DNA of 64,000 bases from an uncultured Rickettsiales bacterium (GTDB lineage Bacteria > Pseudomonadota > Alphaproteobacteria > Micavibrionales > GCA-2720935). Numbering within the stretch: position 1 is the stretch's first letter; each line of letters starts with the position of its first letter. The notes beneath the pieces were generated by a model. It did no database searches, was not told the origin of the DNA, and saw nothing but the letters and a program-made list of their open reading frames with translations. The position numbers were made by a program, and so were the translations under genes. Positions 40,598 through 50,507 of the stretch are shown here, in pieces. The stretch spans positions 390,325 to 454,324 of the forward strand of contig CATLOR010000002.1 in NCBI GenBank assembly GCA_950054255.1. The letters are read 5' to 3'.

Positions 40598-42088
40598 ATG
40601 AATCAAAATCATCTAAAGACTGTAATTACTAATTTTAAAAATAAGAAAATTATCTGTTTTGGCGACCTTATGTTAGATCGCTTTGTCTATGGGACTGTTT
40701 CAAGAACTTCTCCTGAAGCCCCTATTCCTGTTGTCTTGGTTGACCATGAGCAAACAATGCTTGGGGGGGCTGGGAATGCTGCTGCGAACTTAAAATCTTT
40801 AGGAGCATCCCCTCTTACAATTGGCCTTATTGGTAAAGATAGTGCTGGTGAAACGGTACGAAACCTGTGCGAAGAAGAGCTCGGCTCATCAGAAGGACTT
40901 ATCTCCCTTTCATCATTGCCGACAATTGAAAAAACACGTTTCTTAGCCAATAGCCAACAACTCCTCCGTGTGGACCGCGAAGATGTAAAACATACATTAA
41001 GTGATGAGGCTATCTCTCAAATTAAAAAAACAATCGATATCCTTATTCAAAAAGCCGATGGTGTCCTTATTTCAGACTATGCTAAAGGTCTTGTAACGGA
41101 TGAGCTATGCCAGTACTTGATTCAGGCAGCAAACACAAACGCACTCCCGATCCTTGTAGATCCAAAGGGAACTAATTTTTCAAAATATAATAGATCAACC
41201 GTTATAAAGCCTAACAAAAAAGAACTTTTTGATGTCACAAAAAAGACATGCCAAACGGATGATGAAATCAATACAGTTGGCAAAGAGTTAATAAATTCAC
41301 TCGAAATCAAAGGCCTTATCGTGACTCGCAGCGAAGATGGCATGAGTGTTGTGACAAAAAATGATGAAACGTATCACGTCAAAACAAATGCAAAAGATAT
41401 TTATGATGTTTCAGGTGCTGGTGACACCGTAGGAGCAACAATTTTACTTTCTATGACTTCTGGTGCGTCTTTAATTGAGGCAACAGAATTAGGAAATATT
41501 GCAGGAGGCATTGTTGTCGGTAAAATTGGAACCGCTAAAATTCACCCAGATGATTTACTAGAGGAATTGTTATCATTCGATAATGCTGATGAAAATGATA
41601 AATCTCTAGTCTTACCTGGCTTGAAAAAACTTGCCTCAAAGAAAACGCTTATAGAAAAAGTAAATTTATGGCGCTCACAAGGATTAAAAATTGGATTCAC
41701 AAATGGTTATTTTGATCTTATTCACCCAGGGCATCTATCCCTTTTTGAACAAGCCAAATCAAAATGCGATAAATTAATTGTTGCTGTTAATTCAGATAGC
41801 TCCGTTCAAGCAAATAACAGACAAGACACAATCATCCAAGATTCGTTATCACGCGCTGCCGTTTTAGGCGCTATTGAATTTATCGATTCTGTTGTTCTTT
41901 TTGATGAAAGAAGCCCTATTGAACTTATTTGTAACATTTCTCCTGATGTTTTAATTAAGGGTGGCAATTACAATGTTTCAGAGGTTTTAGGCCATGAACA
42001 TGTGATATCACAAGGAAAAGAAGTATTTATCGCCGAAATCGATAGCACCTTAGGAAAAAATGTATCTGCTTTAAAAAGAGCTGGATAA
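40598..42088 (+). CDS. hldE: Bifunctional heptose-7-phosphate kinase / heptose-1-phosphate adenylyltransferase
   Basis: A 496-residue fusion for ADP-heptose synthesis for LPS core. Residues 1 to about 330 are a PfkB-type kinase: GGAGNAAANL, and the anion hole and base in DVSGAGDTVGATI. The C-terminal about 150 residues are a cytidylyltransferase-like domain with GFTNGYFDLIHPGHLSLFEQ. Start: ATG 40598 or TTG 40592; the AGAGAG site is spaced better for the TTG, but ATG is the more common codon. Implies a heptose-containing LPS core. Confidence 0.95.
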   Translation: MNQNHLKTVITNFKNKKIICFGDLMLDRFVYGTVSRTSPEAPIPVVLVDHEQTMLGGAGNAAANLKSLGASPLTIGLIGKDSAGETVRNLCEEELGSSEGLISLSSLPTIEKTRFLANSQQLLRVDREDVKHTLSDEAISQIKKTIDILIQKADGVLISDYAKGLVTDELCQYLIQAANTNALPILVDPKGTNFSKYNRSTVIKPNKKELFDVTKKTCQTDDEINTVGKELINSLEIKGLIVTRSEDGMSVVTKNDETYHVKTNAKDIYDVSGAGDTVGATILLSMTSGASLIEATELGNIAGGIVVGKIGTAKIHPDDLLEELLSFDNADENDKSLVLPGLKKLASKKTLIEKVNLWRSQGLKIGFTNGYFDLIHPGHLSLFEQAKSKCDKLIVAVNSDSSVQANNRQDTIIQDSLSRAAVLGAIEFIDSVVLFDERSPIELICNISPDVLIKGGNYNVSEVLGHEHVISQGKEVFIAEIDSTLGKNVSALKRAG

Positions 42089-42163
42089 TTAAAAAAAATC
42101 CTTATACACTAAGCACATTGAAGTTCTTCATATATATATTGACTAACAATTAAGGTTATTTTC

Positions 42164-42763
42164 ATGAAACATCTTTTTGCTCTTTTTATGGTTTTTATGC
42201 TCGCAGCATGTCAAACAACACTTAACAATCCTGGCTTCACAGAGGGACGTTACGGTCTAACACGTGTGACATATCAAGCTGTTGATGATCTCATGCGTCA
42301 AATCAATAATAAAGGCCTCGCAAACGAACATTCACCTGTTCTTGTTGGTACATTTGCAAATATCGATAGATTAGAACAAACATCCAATTTAGGATTGGTT
42401 GTATCTGAACAATTTACTACACGCCTCGTTCAATTAGGCTATCATGTTTCAGATGTGAAATTACGTGATGGCATGGATGTTCGCCCAGAAGGTGAATTCG
42501 TTCTTTCAAGAAAAGATGGACATGTATCACGCACATACATGGCTTCACTTATCGTTGCCGGAACATATGCATTTGCTGACGAAGGTGTCATGTTCAATGC
42601 ACGCATTACAAATGCTCAAACAGGTCAAGTTCTTGCCGCTCAAGACTTTATCGTTGAACGTGATGATCAAATTAATGCTCTCGTGAAAGATGAACAGCCA
42701 GAAACAAATGACGCTTGGTTCAACACAAATCCTTTCTTTAGCAAAGAAAATAAAGAAAAGTAA
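42164..42763 (+). CDS. FlgO-like outer-membrane lipoprotein
   Basis: A 199-residue lipoprotein: signal peptide and lipobox LAAC with the lipidated cysteine at 16. The mature part follows the FlgO-domain pattern: a helix (YQAVDDLMRQINN), PVLVGTFANIDRLEQTSNLG, SEQFTTRLVQLGYHV, then VAGTYAF and FNARITNAQTGQVLAAQDF. FlgO contributes to flagellar anchoring in Vibrio, but no flagellar gene lies in the window, so function here is open. AAGG precedes the ATG. It is followed by a strong terminator. Confidence 0.75.
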   Translation: MKHLFALFMVFMLAACQTTLNNPGFTEGRYGLTRVTYQAVDDLMRQINNKGLANEHSPVLVGTFANIDRLEQTSNLGLVVSEQFTTRLVQLGYHVSDVKLRDGMDVRPEGEFVLSRKDGHVSRTYMASLIVAGTYAFADEGVMFNARITNAQTGQVLAAQDFIVERDDQINALVKDEQPETNDAWFNTNPFFSKENKEK

Positions 42764-42780
42764 TTAAAGCTTTTAAAATA

Positions 42781-42810
42781 AAAAAGCCCTGCTTTGGCAG
42801 GGCTTTTTTT
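42781..42810. terminator. Strong bidirectional terminator between the FlgO-like gene and sdhB
   Basis: GCCCTGC and GCAGGGC (42786-42803) form a seven-pair stem with a four-base loop, flanked by A and T runs on the two sides. It serves the lipoprotein gene and the sdh operon. Confidence 0.95.
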
Positions 42811-42828
42811 ATACTCTTATCTTATCAA

Positions 42829-43608
42829 TTAAACCTTACGAGCTACGAGGAGTTTTTTGATCTCTGCGATTGCTTTTGCAGGGTTTAAGCCTTTTGGACA
42901 TGTTCTTGTACAGTTCATGATTGTATGACAACGGTATAAACGGAATGGATCTTCTAGATCATCTAAACGTTCACCTGTTGCATCATCGCGGCTATCTGCA
43001 ATCCAACGATAGGCTTGGAGCAAAATAGCTGGACCTAAATATTTATCGCCATTCCACCAATAACTTGGGCATGATGTCGAACAACAAAAACACAAGATAC
43101 AAGCACTTGCCTCATTAATAAGCTCTTGTTGCTCTGGTGATTGTAGACGTTCACGCTCTGGCGTTGGAGAATCCGTCTGGATCCATGGCTTAATCGATTT
43201 ATGCTGCGCGTATAAATGATTTAAATCTGGGACTAAATCTTTCACGACCTCCAAATGCGGAAGCGGATAAACCTTTACATCTCCCTTAACTTCATCGATT
43301 GGTTTTAAACACGCAAGTGTGTTTGTACCATCAATATTCATCGCACAAGACCCACAAATACCCTCGCGACAAGAACGACGGAATGTCAGCGTTGGATCAA
43401 TCTTATTCTTAATATGGATCAAGGCATCTAACACCATTGCGCCACATTTATCCAAATCGATCTCATAAGTATCTTGTCTTGGGTTTTCAGAATCATCTGG
43501 TGACCAGCGATAAATCTTAAAAGAACGGATATTCTTACCGCCCTCCTCAGCTTTAAAATGCTGTCCTTTTTTCACAGTTGCGTGTCTTGGTAATCTAAAT
43601 TCAGCCAT
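42829..43608 (-). CDS. sdhB: Succinate dehydrogenase iron-sulfur subunit
   Basis: A 259-residue subunit relaying electrons from SdhA to quinone. Cysteines for the [2Fe-2S] cluster are in [16 protein letters not shown] plus TLAC; the [4Fe-4S] and [3Fe-4S] ligands are in [17 protein letters not shown] and [17 protein letters not shown]. Last gene of sdhCDAB. Confidence 0.98.
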   Translation of the reverse strand: MAEFRLPRHATVKKGQHFKAEEGGKNIRSFKIYRWSPDDSENPRQDTYEIDLDKCGAMVLDALIHIKNKIDPTLTFRRSCREGICGSCAMNIDGTNTLACLKPIDEVKGDVKVYPLPHLEVVKDLVPDLNHLYAQHKSIKPWIQTDSPTPERERLQSPEQQELINEASACILCFCCSTSCPSYWWNGDKYLGPAILLQAYRWIADSRDDATGERLDDLEDPFRLYRCHTIMNCTRTCPKGLNPAKAIAEIKKLLVARKV

Positions 43609-43627
43609 ATCTCAAATGCCTCTTTCT

Positions 43628-45439
43628 TTAATAAACACGTTTCTTCGGTGGGAATACATCCACCTCGTCTGTTAATGTAAACATATTCACAGGACGACCG
43701 CCTAATTGCACTTGCCCCGCCTCATTACACCATGCAAGTGTATGATACATCCAGTTTTCGTCATCACGCTCTGGGAAGTCTTCACGCGCGTGAGCACCAC
43801 GGCTTTCTTTACGGTTCGCCGCAGAATTAATTGTCACAAGAGATTGAGATAACAAGTTATCAAGCTCTAATGTTTCAACCAAATCAGAGTTCCAGATTAA
43901 TGACTTATCTGTTACATGAAGGTTTGAGCGCTGTGCGTAACAATCATCGATCAATTTTACACCCTTATCCATTAACTCTTGCGTTCTAAAGACAGCACAA
44001 TGGCCTTGCATTGATTTTTGCATTTTCATACGAAGTTCTGCTGTAGGTGTGTCTCCTTTCGCATAGCGAATACGATCCAATCGCTCAATTGCGTTATGCC
44101 CCGCATCTTTAGGAAGTGCTTTATGAGCCATTCCAGGACGCAGAATTTCAGAAGCACGAATAGCCGCTGCACGTCCAAAGACAACTAAATCAAGAAGCGA
44201 GTTCGATCCCAAACGGTTTGCACCGTGAACAGAAATACATGCAGCCTCACCAATCGCCATCAAGCCAGGCACAACGCGATTTGGATCTTGCGCTGTTGGA
44301 TTTAAAACTTCTGTGCGATAGTTTGTTGGAATACCACCCATATTATAGTGAACAGTTGGTAAAACCGGAATTGGTTCTTTTGTCACATCAACCCCTGAGA
44401 ATACTTTTGCTGTCTCAGCAATCCCAGGTAAACGATCTTGAATAATTTTAGGATCAAGATGCTCAAGATGCAGATGAATATGATCTGCCTCCTCACCAAC
44501 ACCGCGACCTTCGTTAATTTCAATCGTCATTGAACGAGATACAACATCACGACTTGCCAAATCTTTTGCAGAAGGCGCATAACGCTCCATAAAGCGCTCT
44601 CCCTCGCCGTTTGTTAAGTATCCACCTTCACCGCGTACACCCTCTGTAATCAAACAACCTGCGCCATAAATTCCTGTTGGATGGAATTGAATAAACTCCA
44701 TATCTTGTAAAGGAAGCCCCGCACGTAGCACCATTGCATTCCCGTCACCCGTACATGTATGAGCCGATGTACAAGAAAAGAAAGCACGTCCATAACCGCC
44801 TGTTGCCAAAACAACCATATGTGCTTTAAAGCGATGAATTGTTCCAGTTTCAAGATCAAGCGCCATAACACCACGACAAACGCCTTCTTCATCCATAATC
44901 AAATCAAGGGCGAAGTACTCAATATAGAATTCAGCATTATGTTTTAAGCTTTGTTGATAGAGTGTATGCAAGATCGCATGCCCTGTTCTATCAGCTGCAG
45001 CACATGTTCTATAAGCTTGACCTTCACCAAAATGTGTTGTCATACCACCAAAAGCACGTTGATAAATTTTACCTGCCGCTGTACGACTAAATGGCACACC
45101 ATAGTGCTCAAGCTCTAAAATAGATGGAATAGCTTCACGACACATATATTCAATAGCATCTTGGTCACCGAGCCAATCAGAGCCCTTAACCGTATCATAC
45201 ATATGCCAACGCCAATCATCTTCACCAACATTACCAAGTGCCGCAGAAATACCGCCTTGAGCGGCTACTGTGTGGCTTCTTGTTGGGAATACTTTTGAAA
45301 TACACGCTGTTTTAAAGCCTTTTTCAGCCATACCAAATGTTGCACGTAAACCAGCACCACCGGCACCAACCACAACAACATCATATTCGTGGTCAATAAT
45401 GTCATATGACTCTGTTACTTTTTTGTTTTCTTCTGTCAT
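43628..45439 (-). CDS. sdhA: Succinate dehydrogenase flavoprotein subunit
   Basis: A 603-residue FAD subunit oxidising succinate to fumarate. The dinucleotide site [15 protein letters not shown], the covalent FAD histidine in [17 protein letters not shown], active-site [16 protein letters not shown] and [18 protein letters not shown] are all present. Linked to sdhD (9-base gap) and sdhB (19). Confidence 0.98.
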   Translation of the reverse strand: MTEENKKVTESYDIIDHEYDVVVVGAGGAGLRATFGMAEKGFKTACISKVFPTRSHTVAAQGGISAALGNVGEDDWRWHMYDTVKGSDWLGDQDAIEYMCREAIPSILELEHYGVPFSRTAAGKIYQRAFGGMTTHFGEGQAYRTCAAADRTGHAILHTLYQQSLKHNAEFYIEYFALDLIMDEEGVCRGVMALDLETGTIHRFKAHMVVLATGGYGRAFFSCTSAHTCTGDGNAMVLRAGLPLQDMEFIQFHPTGIYGAGCLITEGVRGEGGYLTNGEGERFMERYAPSAKDLASRDVVSRSMTIEINEGRGVGEEADHIHLHLEHLDPKIIQDRLPGIAETAKVFSGVDVTKEPIPVLPTVHYNMGGIPTNYRTEVLNPTAQDPNRVVPGLMAIGEAACISVHGANRLGSNSLLDLVVFGRAAAIRASEILRPGMAHKALPKDAGHNAIERLDRIRYAKGDTPTAELRMKMQKSMQGHCAVFRTQELMDKGVKLIDDCYAQRSNLHVTDKSLIWNSDLVETLELDNLLSQSLVTINSAANRKESRGAHAREDFPERDDENWMYHTLAWCNEAGQVQLGGRPVNMFTLTDEVDVFPPKKRVY

Positions 45440-45448
45440 ATCCGTTTC

Positions 45449-45862
45449 TTACCCTCCAAAGGCAATTTTTAAAAGTGAATAAACGCCAAAAGCTGCGATT
45501 GCAAAACCACCAAGGCGTAACATAATTAAGCTTCCGATCTTCATGCATTTGCACTGTACATAGTCTTCAATCACAACTTGTAAGCCTAAAACCGCATGGT
45601 AGCTCACATTCAAGATAATTAAAGCCAGTAAGAATGTTGAGCATGGCTCAGCAACAAAGGCTTTCGCCATAGCCATCGCTTCTGCTGTTGTTTCATAAGG
45701 TGTTGCCACCAATTGTGTTAAACGACACATCAGCCATACCATCAAACCAACATTAGCAATTGCTGTTAAGCGTTGCATCCACCAGTGATGTGCGCCTTCT
45801 TTTGCTGATCCAAAACCTTTTGCTTTTGCTAAAGGGTCAATTAATCCATCTTTTTTAATCAT
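45449..45862 (-). CDS. sdhD: Succinate dehydrogenase membrane anchor subunit D
   Basis: A 137-residue, three-helix subunit. The start is ATG 45862, overlapping the sdhC stop as ATGA; the longer open frame to 45889 is discarded. GAHHWWMQRLTAIANVGL and YHAVLGLQVVIEDYV match the alphaproteobacterial SdhD, including the likely heme/quinone-site histidine. Confidence 0.93.
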   Translation of the reverse strand: MIKKDGLIDPLAKAKGFGSAKEGAHHWWMQRLTAIANVGLMVWLMCRLTQLVATPYETTAEAMAMAKAFVAEPCSTFLLALIILNVSYHAVLGLQVVIEDYVQCKCMKIGSLIMLRLGGFAIAAFGVYSLLKIAFGG

Positions 45863-46266
45863 GAGATCACTCCAAAACCAGTCAAACAAATATAAAGCGC
45901 GAGTGCTGTCGATACAATAAGGACAAGAATGCTGCTTTTCGTAACAGAACAGATTTCATAGCCATATCCAATATCCCAAATCAAATGACGAAACCCTGTA
46001 CATAAATGATAGCTCAATGCCCATGCCCAACCACAAAGGGCTATTTTACCAGGGATCGTTCCTGCCATAGTTAAAAAGCAGTCATACATATCCTCAGTTC
46101 CAAAAGAAAGCATCGCAATCCATGCTACAAAAACAACAAAGCCAACAGCAAGCGCGACTCCTGTTAAACGGTGTAAAATAGATAATGTTGATGATAATTG
46201 CGGTTTATAAATCTGCAAATGAGGCGATAAAGGGCGCTTTTGCGGTGTGTTAGAAGTCTCTGTCAT
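45859..46266 (-). CDS. sdhC: Succinate dehydrogenase cytochrome b556 subunit C
   Basis: A 135-residue, three-helix heme-binding subunit. RPLSPHLQIYKPQLSSTLSI followed by HRLTG, then the heme histidine in LSYHLCTGFRHLIWD, are diagnostic. First gene of the sdh operon. Its TGA stop is coupled to sdhD. Confidence 0.95.
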   Translation of the reverse strand: MTETSNTPQKRPLSPHLQIYKPQLSSTLSILHRLTGVALAVGFVVFVAWIAMLSFGTEDMYDCFLTMAGTIPGKIALCGWAWALSYHLCTGFRHLIWDIGYGYEICSVTKSSILVLIVSTALALYICLTGFGVIS

Positions 46267-46375
46267 ATGAAATTTCCTTCAAGACGTAAGTTTACTACCC
46301 TATAAGAGGTACTCAATCTCGAGTGGTTTTTCAAGAAAAAAGCTATGAGATCAATAAAATACTATTAAATTATTC

Positions 46376-46404
46376 TTGACTCCCTCGTATTTTCATAATA
46401 AAAT
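46376..46404 (+). promoter_or_regulatory. Probable promoter of the cytochrome b561-like gene
   Basis: TTGACT (46376-46381), 17 bases, TAAAAT (46399-46404), about 80 bases before the start codon. Confidence 0.55.
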
Positions 46405-46483
46405 CACCGCACTATTGCAAATATTAAGAATCTGTTAACTTTTTAGACAACAGAAATGAAACTTTTAAATTAAGAGAGAGATC

Positions 46484-47392
46484 ATGGTAGAAAGAGCACG
46501 CATTTGGGACATTGTTACATTAATTAGCGCTTGGGCCTTTTTTCTAAGCTTATGCCTTGTTATCACAACGCCTTACAATTCCATTGCCCATATGACAGGT
46601 ATGCATCTAATGCTTGCCTCTGTTATTGTTCGCTTTATTTGGTCGTTTATTGCACGTGATGCAGCCTCTATTTCAGGATTTATCCCTTGGCCTCAACAGG
46701 TGTTTTCAAACCTCTATTTAACTTTCACACTTGATACCACGCCGTATGAAGGACACTCTCCTATTGGTGGTATTCTCGCTTTTATCACACTTTTATACGG
46801 TGGTATAACAGCCTTTAATGGTATTACAGACTCTTATGCCTATGGATCAATGCTTGAAGTAACAAGCTATTTATGGCTGACATACGCCCTTGGTACTGTT
46901 TATCAAATGGTCATGCAACAAATTGAACCTTTTGGCTTTATCTTCAAAGGACAAGGCTCTGTCTATGTTCCTTCTATTAGCGATGAAGAGAAAAACAACA
47001 CATCTCTTTTTGCACTTCTATTTGATAAGCTTGCGCTACCCGCTTTAGTTGTAGGTGTCTTTGCTTTTGTTTCTATTGTTCCAACATTAACAGAATATAA
47101 TATGAATGCCGAAGACGCTCTATCGGTTGCATTCGATGAAAAAGAAGCGCCTTCTGCACGTGACTTAGCAAATATTGAGACCGCTGCTGGACGACAAACA
47201 AACTCATTAGAAGAAACACTTCAATTCACAACTTTAGATGAAATTAATAGACGTTCCAACGGAACTCAACCGCAAGTTGGTCGCGTTGATATCAGACAGC
47301 AACGTGCGCTCATGCAACAGCAGGCAGCAGAACAAGCCCGCTCAACGAACCCTATTGATACTTTTGAACTTCCTATCCAAACTGAGGAATAA
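46484..47392 (+). CDS. Degenerate cytochrome b561-like membrane protein with long cytosolic tail
   Basis: A 302-residue protein. Residues 1-155 hold about four helices with the layout of bacterial cytochrome b561: RIWDIVTLISAW, then helix 2 with H36 and H41, and GHSPIGGILAF (H91), the conserved G-H-x-P-x-G motif. The first-helix histidine (usual FHW) is absent (SAWAF), so a complete set of heme ligands is doubtful. A further helix (about 187-205) is followed by a 100-residue polar tail rich in E, Q and A. Possibly a repurposed b-type cytochrome. SD AGAGAGA. It overlaps the convergent gene by 20 bases. Confidence 0.65.
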   Translation: MVERARIWDIVTLISAWAFFLSLCLVITTPYNSIAHMTGMHLMLASVIVRFIWSFIARDAASISGFIPWPQQVFSNLYLTFTLDTTPYEGHSPIGGILAFITLLYGGITAFNGITDSYAYGSMLEVTSYLWLTYALGTVYQMVMQQIEPFGFIFKGQGSVYVPSISDEEKNNTSLFALLFDKLALPALVVGVFAFVSIVPTLTEYNMNAEDALSVAFDEKEAPSARDLANIETAAGRQTNSLEETLQFTTLDEINRRSNGTQPQVGRVDIRQQRALMQQQAAEQARSTNPIDTFELPIQTEE

Positions 47393-48383
47393 AGGCTTCA
47401 ATAAGATCAGCTGTTAAATTTGATCTTATTTCTAGATTATCGACACACATCCATAGATTAAGGGCTGTGTCATGTGACCAATCTTCTCGTATACGGCTTA
47501 TTAAAATCTGAGGTGCAGAAGCAACATCTAAAGGTGTTGCATATGTTTCAAACTGTCTGTTATCCATGACAATAAAGTCTGAATCTTCTTGTAACTGAGC
47601 CAAAACATCTTGGGACAAGACTTCATCATCAAACTCAATCGTTAAACTGAGCGCTGTCCCTATAAAAACAGGTACTTGAACTGTTGTTAAACCAAGAGCA
47701 ACATCCTTACCCATCGCTTTTAAAAATTCAGAACGAATATGCCATTCTTGGTGATTTTGACGATCACTTAAAAGAACACCATGTCTTGGCAATAAATTAA
47801 ATGCGATTTGTTTATCATACTGCTTAATTGGTAAGGACTGATGAACAAAAGCTTTTTTTGCTTGTTCATATAATTCATCCATAGACGCTTTTCCATTCTC
47901 TGATGCCGCCATCATTGCCGTCGCTACAATTCTTTGTACAGGGACATCTAAAACAGATTTCAACTTGTTAGAAAGCTTAATCAACCCGTAAGAAACGGAT
48001 TGGACAATAGAAAAAGACGTCTGAGATAAATCAATATCAACACAGTCATAAAGAGAAACAACATCTTGTTCTAAAGAAGTCGCCCCAGACAAATCTATGA
48101 TTTTTTGAGCTTTTCCCTCTAAAGATGAACGCCACTTTTCATGAACAACACGCGGTAAAGCCGATATGAGTATATCATAGTGATCGCTATCACCTAAAAA
48201 AGCTTCTAATGCTAACAAATTTAAAACATGGTTATCGCCAGCCGATATTTGACGCCCAACTGATTTTTTTGACGCAACAACCGTTAAATCAATCTGTTGT
48301 TTATTATCTTCTAATCTTTGAACGATTTTATTAACGACTTGGCGTCCCAAAACACCAGAAGCACCCACAATTGCTATTTTCAT
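47373..48383 (-). CDS. Aspartate-semialdehyde dehydrogenase homologue (USG-1-like), catalytic residues missing
   Basis: A 336-residue protein with the ASADH fold: NADP motif AIVGASGVLGRQ, central AASENGKASMDELYEQ, and late TVQVPVFIGTALSLTIEF. The catalytic cysteine (normally in a P-N-C-S/T motif) is replaced by serine near residue 129 (IVQSVSYG). The catalytic histidine of the usual G-H-S is threonine 243. Both losses recall E. coli USG-1, an inactive paralogue of unknown function. It is last in an operon of pilus/secretion-like genes (4-base overlap with the upstream gene), so it may have a structural or regulatory role. It is unlikely to make threonine, methionine or lysine precursors. Confidence 0.8.
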   Translation of the reverse strand: MKIAIVGASGVLGRQVVNKIVQRLEDNKQQIDLTVVASKKSVGRQISAGDNHVLNLLALEAFLGDSDHYDILISALPRVVHEKWRSSLEGKAQKIIDLSGATSLEQDVVSLYDCVDIDLSQTSFSIVQSVSYGLIKLSNKLKSVLDVPVQRIVATAMMAASENGKASMDELYEQAKKAFVHQSLPIKQYDKQIAFNLLPRHGVLLSDRQNHQEWHIRSEFLKAMGKDVALGLTTVQVPVFIGTALSLTIEFDDEVLSQDVLAQLQEDSDFIVMDNRQFETYATPLDVASAPQILISRIREDWSHDTALNLWMCVDNLEIRSNLTADLIEAFIPQFG

Positions 48384-48829
48384 CTTTTTTGAACCTTAAC
48401 ATCAAATAATGATATTTTACCCCAGACACGCACACCATTTAAACATGCATCTCCGAAACAAAAACCGTCTAATTTTGAAGCGATATTTTCATTTCGATAT
48501 GAAAGCACTGATACAGCCTCTTTAAAATAAAAAAGATCCTCATCCTTATCACCAGAAACTTCTATATATCCAAGAGGTTTCACTTCAAAGCTTAAATCAG
48601 GATAGAGCGTTTTAACCATATCTACAGCTTCATTTAACTCGCTAACAGTGAACCGTTGCGAAACAATACGCGGCAAAGCTTGTTTTTGTATTGATAATGT
48701 AAGCTCTTGCTTTGAGAGATAATCAAACTGGCGCTGTTCCTCAATCAAAAAAACAGCCGAAACAACAACTAAACACCACGTCACTAAACCAATAAAAACG
48801 GTCAGATTTAGATATTTTATTCGAGCCAT
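48380..48829 (-). CDS. Single-helix bitopic protein, PilO/GspM-like
   Basis: A 149-residue protein: short basic cytosolic start, one membrane helix (about 9-31), a coiled-coil-like helix (33-75), and a small alpha/beta domain at the end. This architecture is that of PilO and GspM, assembly-platform proteins of type IV pili and type II secretion. Sequence evidence is weak; the call rests on layout and on the upstream gene, which has the matching GspL/PilN layout, overlapping it by 13 bases. It also overlaps the ASADH-like gene. Confidence 0.45.
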   Translation of the reverse strand: MARIKYLNLTVFIGLVTWCLVVVSAVFLIEEQRQFDYLSKQELTLSIQKQALPRIVSQRFTVSELNEAVDMVKTLYPDLSFEVKPLGYIEVSGDKDEDLFYFKEAVSVLSYRNENIASKLDGFCFGDACLNGVRVWGKISLFDVKVQKR

Positions 48830-49710
48830 CCTGCGACCTCCAAATCCCCATTTTCAAATAGTCTTGTATCCATAACAGTCATAAATTTTAAATTTAAATC
48901 TGTAATTTTCTTTTTCTTAAAACGCGCTTTTACAAAAACACGATCATCTGCACTGTAATCATATAAAACAACTTGACCTTGCTGTTGTTCAATCAAATGT
49001 TTAACCCTTGAAAGACGCGCCAAATGAGGCATCACACTCTGTCTTGTAAAGGTTTTCCATTGTCCTAAAACCTTATCTGTTTGCTTTTGAACAACCGCAT
49101 AATCTTTCATGATTGATTGCGTATAAAAATAGTTTTGAATATGCAAGAACAGCCACGCACCAAAAATCAAGAACATAAACCATAAGCCTGACATAAGAAA
49201 CATACGCCCTGCTTTGGCATTTTGACGTTCTTTTTCTAACCCACAATTTATCCATGAGATATATGGCGCTTTGTTTGCTTCAATTGTGATCATGTTTTTT
49301 TGCAAACTTTTAAGTTGCGGCATGATTAGGGTCTTAACCCCCGCATATAGCTGCATACGACCAGACATATCATCAAAAACCAACGCGGCAACAAGCCCAT
49401 CTTGCTCATAAACATAGATATCATCTTTTGTTTTAAAGAGTGGGTTACCAGGCAATGCCGCCACCAAAGGACACCATCCATCTGTATAATCCGCTGCAAA
49501 ATGAGATGGGATAGCAATATACCAACACTTCCCTTCATAAGAGCTATAAGCAAACAAGATACGCTCTGTTCCAAAAGCCTGAGAAGCAGCATTTAAGATA
49601 TTATCACGGTCTTTTTTTCCATCTTGAGGTAAACAGCCGCCCAAGATATCACGTGGCAACATGACATCTTTACTGAACTGGGGTTCTTTTTTGCGTTTTC
49701 CTAATAACAT
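48817..49710 (-). CDS. Bitopic membrane protein, GspL/PilN-like
   Basis: A 297-residue protein: cytosolic domain (about 1-165), one membrane helix (170-192, in MSGLWFMFLIFGAWLFL), a coiled coil (200-250) and a small C-terminal domain. GspL of type II secretion is built this way, with the cytosolic part docking the GspE ATPase. No sequence signature proves it. It lies 43 bases after a gene resembling the non-catalytic domains of GspE, and directly before the PilO/GspM-like gene. AAAGAG precedes the ATG. Confidence 0.45.
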   Translation of the reverse strand: MLLGKRKKEPQFSKDVMLPRDILGGCLPQDGKKDRDNILNAASQAFGTERILFAYSSYEGKCWYIAIPSHFAADYTDGWCPLVAALPGNPLFKTKDDIYVYEQDGLVAALVFDDMSGRMQLYAGVKTLIMPQLKSLQKNMITIEANKAPYISWINCGLEKERQNAKAGRMFLMSGLWFMFLIFGAWLFLHIQNYFYTQSIMKDYAVVQKQTDKVLGQWKTFTRQSVMPHLARLSRVKHLIEQQQGQVVLYDYSADDRVFVKARFKKKKITDLNLKFMTVMDTRLFENGDLEVAGWLE

Positions 49711-49753
49711 CTAGTTACTCTTTTAAGAAAAAAAATATTTAAATACAATATCT

Positions 49754-50431
49754 TTATTCACTTTCACCTTCTATATTAATTTTAATCTCACTATCATGAA
49801 GTTTTTTAGACGCATCCAATATTGATAAATCTAACTCAATCTCATCATTAAACCAGTGATACATAAAGCGACCAGATTTATTTTCTCCTACCTCAAAAAG
49901 CTCTTCTAAGAAAATTTGAAAACTTATAGCAAGCATATCTGGTAAAACATATTTTAAAAGCTCTTGGCCTTTTTTATAATATAAAATTTGGATCCCTGAA
50001 TTATTCAAAACCGTTGGAAGGAAACGAATTTTATCAACATCTTCGCGTAAGGCTTGTTCTATAATAGAACGAAAAAACAAGATTGGCATGTCTTTACTTG
50101 TGACGTCTTCAAACCATCCCAATAATACTTTTTCCGGATAATCGTAAAAGCGCTCATGCGCATATTTTAATTCTTCATATAAAGCGCGTCGATCCCATAA
50201 ATCAACCACAACATCTTTCATAAAATAACCTCTACGCGCCATTGCATGACGAAGCTTTCTTAAAGATGGCTCGGGTAAATCATATAAAGGTGATAATTTC
50301 AACATCCCATCAAGCAACTCAACTAAATGCAAATTCAAAGGCAACCAAGAATCAATAGGAAGACGTGCACGCAATTCATCACCACTTGCTGTTGTCTTCA
50401 AAATGTTTTCTTCTTTTTTCTTTTTAGGCAT
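49754..50431 (-). CDS. GspE/PilB N-terminal-domain-like protein without ATPase domain
   Basis: A 225-residue cytosolic protein. SLRKLRHAMARRGYFMKD is an N1-domain-like segment, and the part from about 130 on (FFRSIIEQALREDVDKIRFLP, IQILYYKKGQELLKYVLP, then a basic/acidic beta region with IELDLSIL) follows the pattern of the N2 domain of type II secretion ATPases. There the equivalent stretch reads as a helix plus I-H-x-E-P, a V-R-x-R-x-D-G strand and an L-R-V-S-x strand. The gene ends where the ATPase core would begin. The start is ATG 50431 (MPKKKKEEN); an upstream in-frame ATG at 50485 is less likely. Similarity is my reading and should be tested. Confidence 0.45.
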   Translation of the reverse strand: MPKKKKEENILKTTASGDELRARLPIDSWLPLNLHLVELLDGMLKLSPLYDLPEPSLRKLRHAMARRGYFMKDVVVDLWDRRALYEELKYAHERFYDYPEKVLLGWFEDVTSKDMPILFFRSIIEQALREDVDKIRFLPTVLNNSGIQILYYKKGQELLKYVLPDMLAISFQIFLEELFEVGENKSGRFMYHWFNDEIELDLSILDASKKLHDSEIKINIEGESE

Positions 50432-50507
50432 AAATATATATAGAAAAATATATGTGTAAGAATCAAAGTGACAAGAATTTGCCACTTCCTAGTGTGACAT
50501 CCTCTTT

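Noticed and set aside
45863..45889. Longer sdhD start
   Set aside because: The ATG at 45862 overlaps the sdhC stop as ATGA, the usual coupling; the extension adds residues outside the family pattern.
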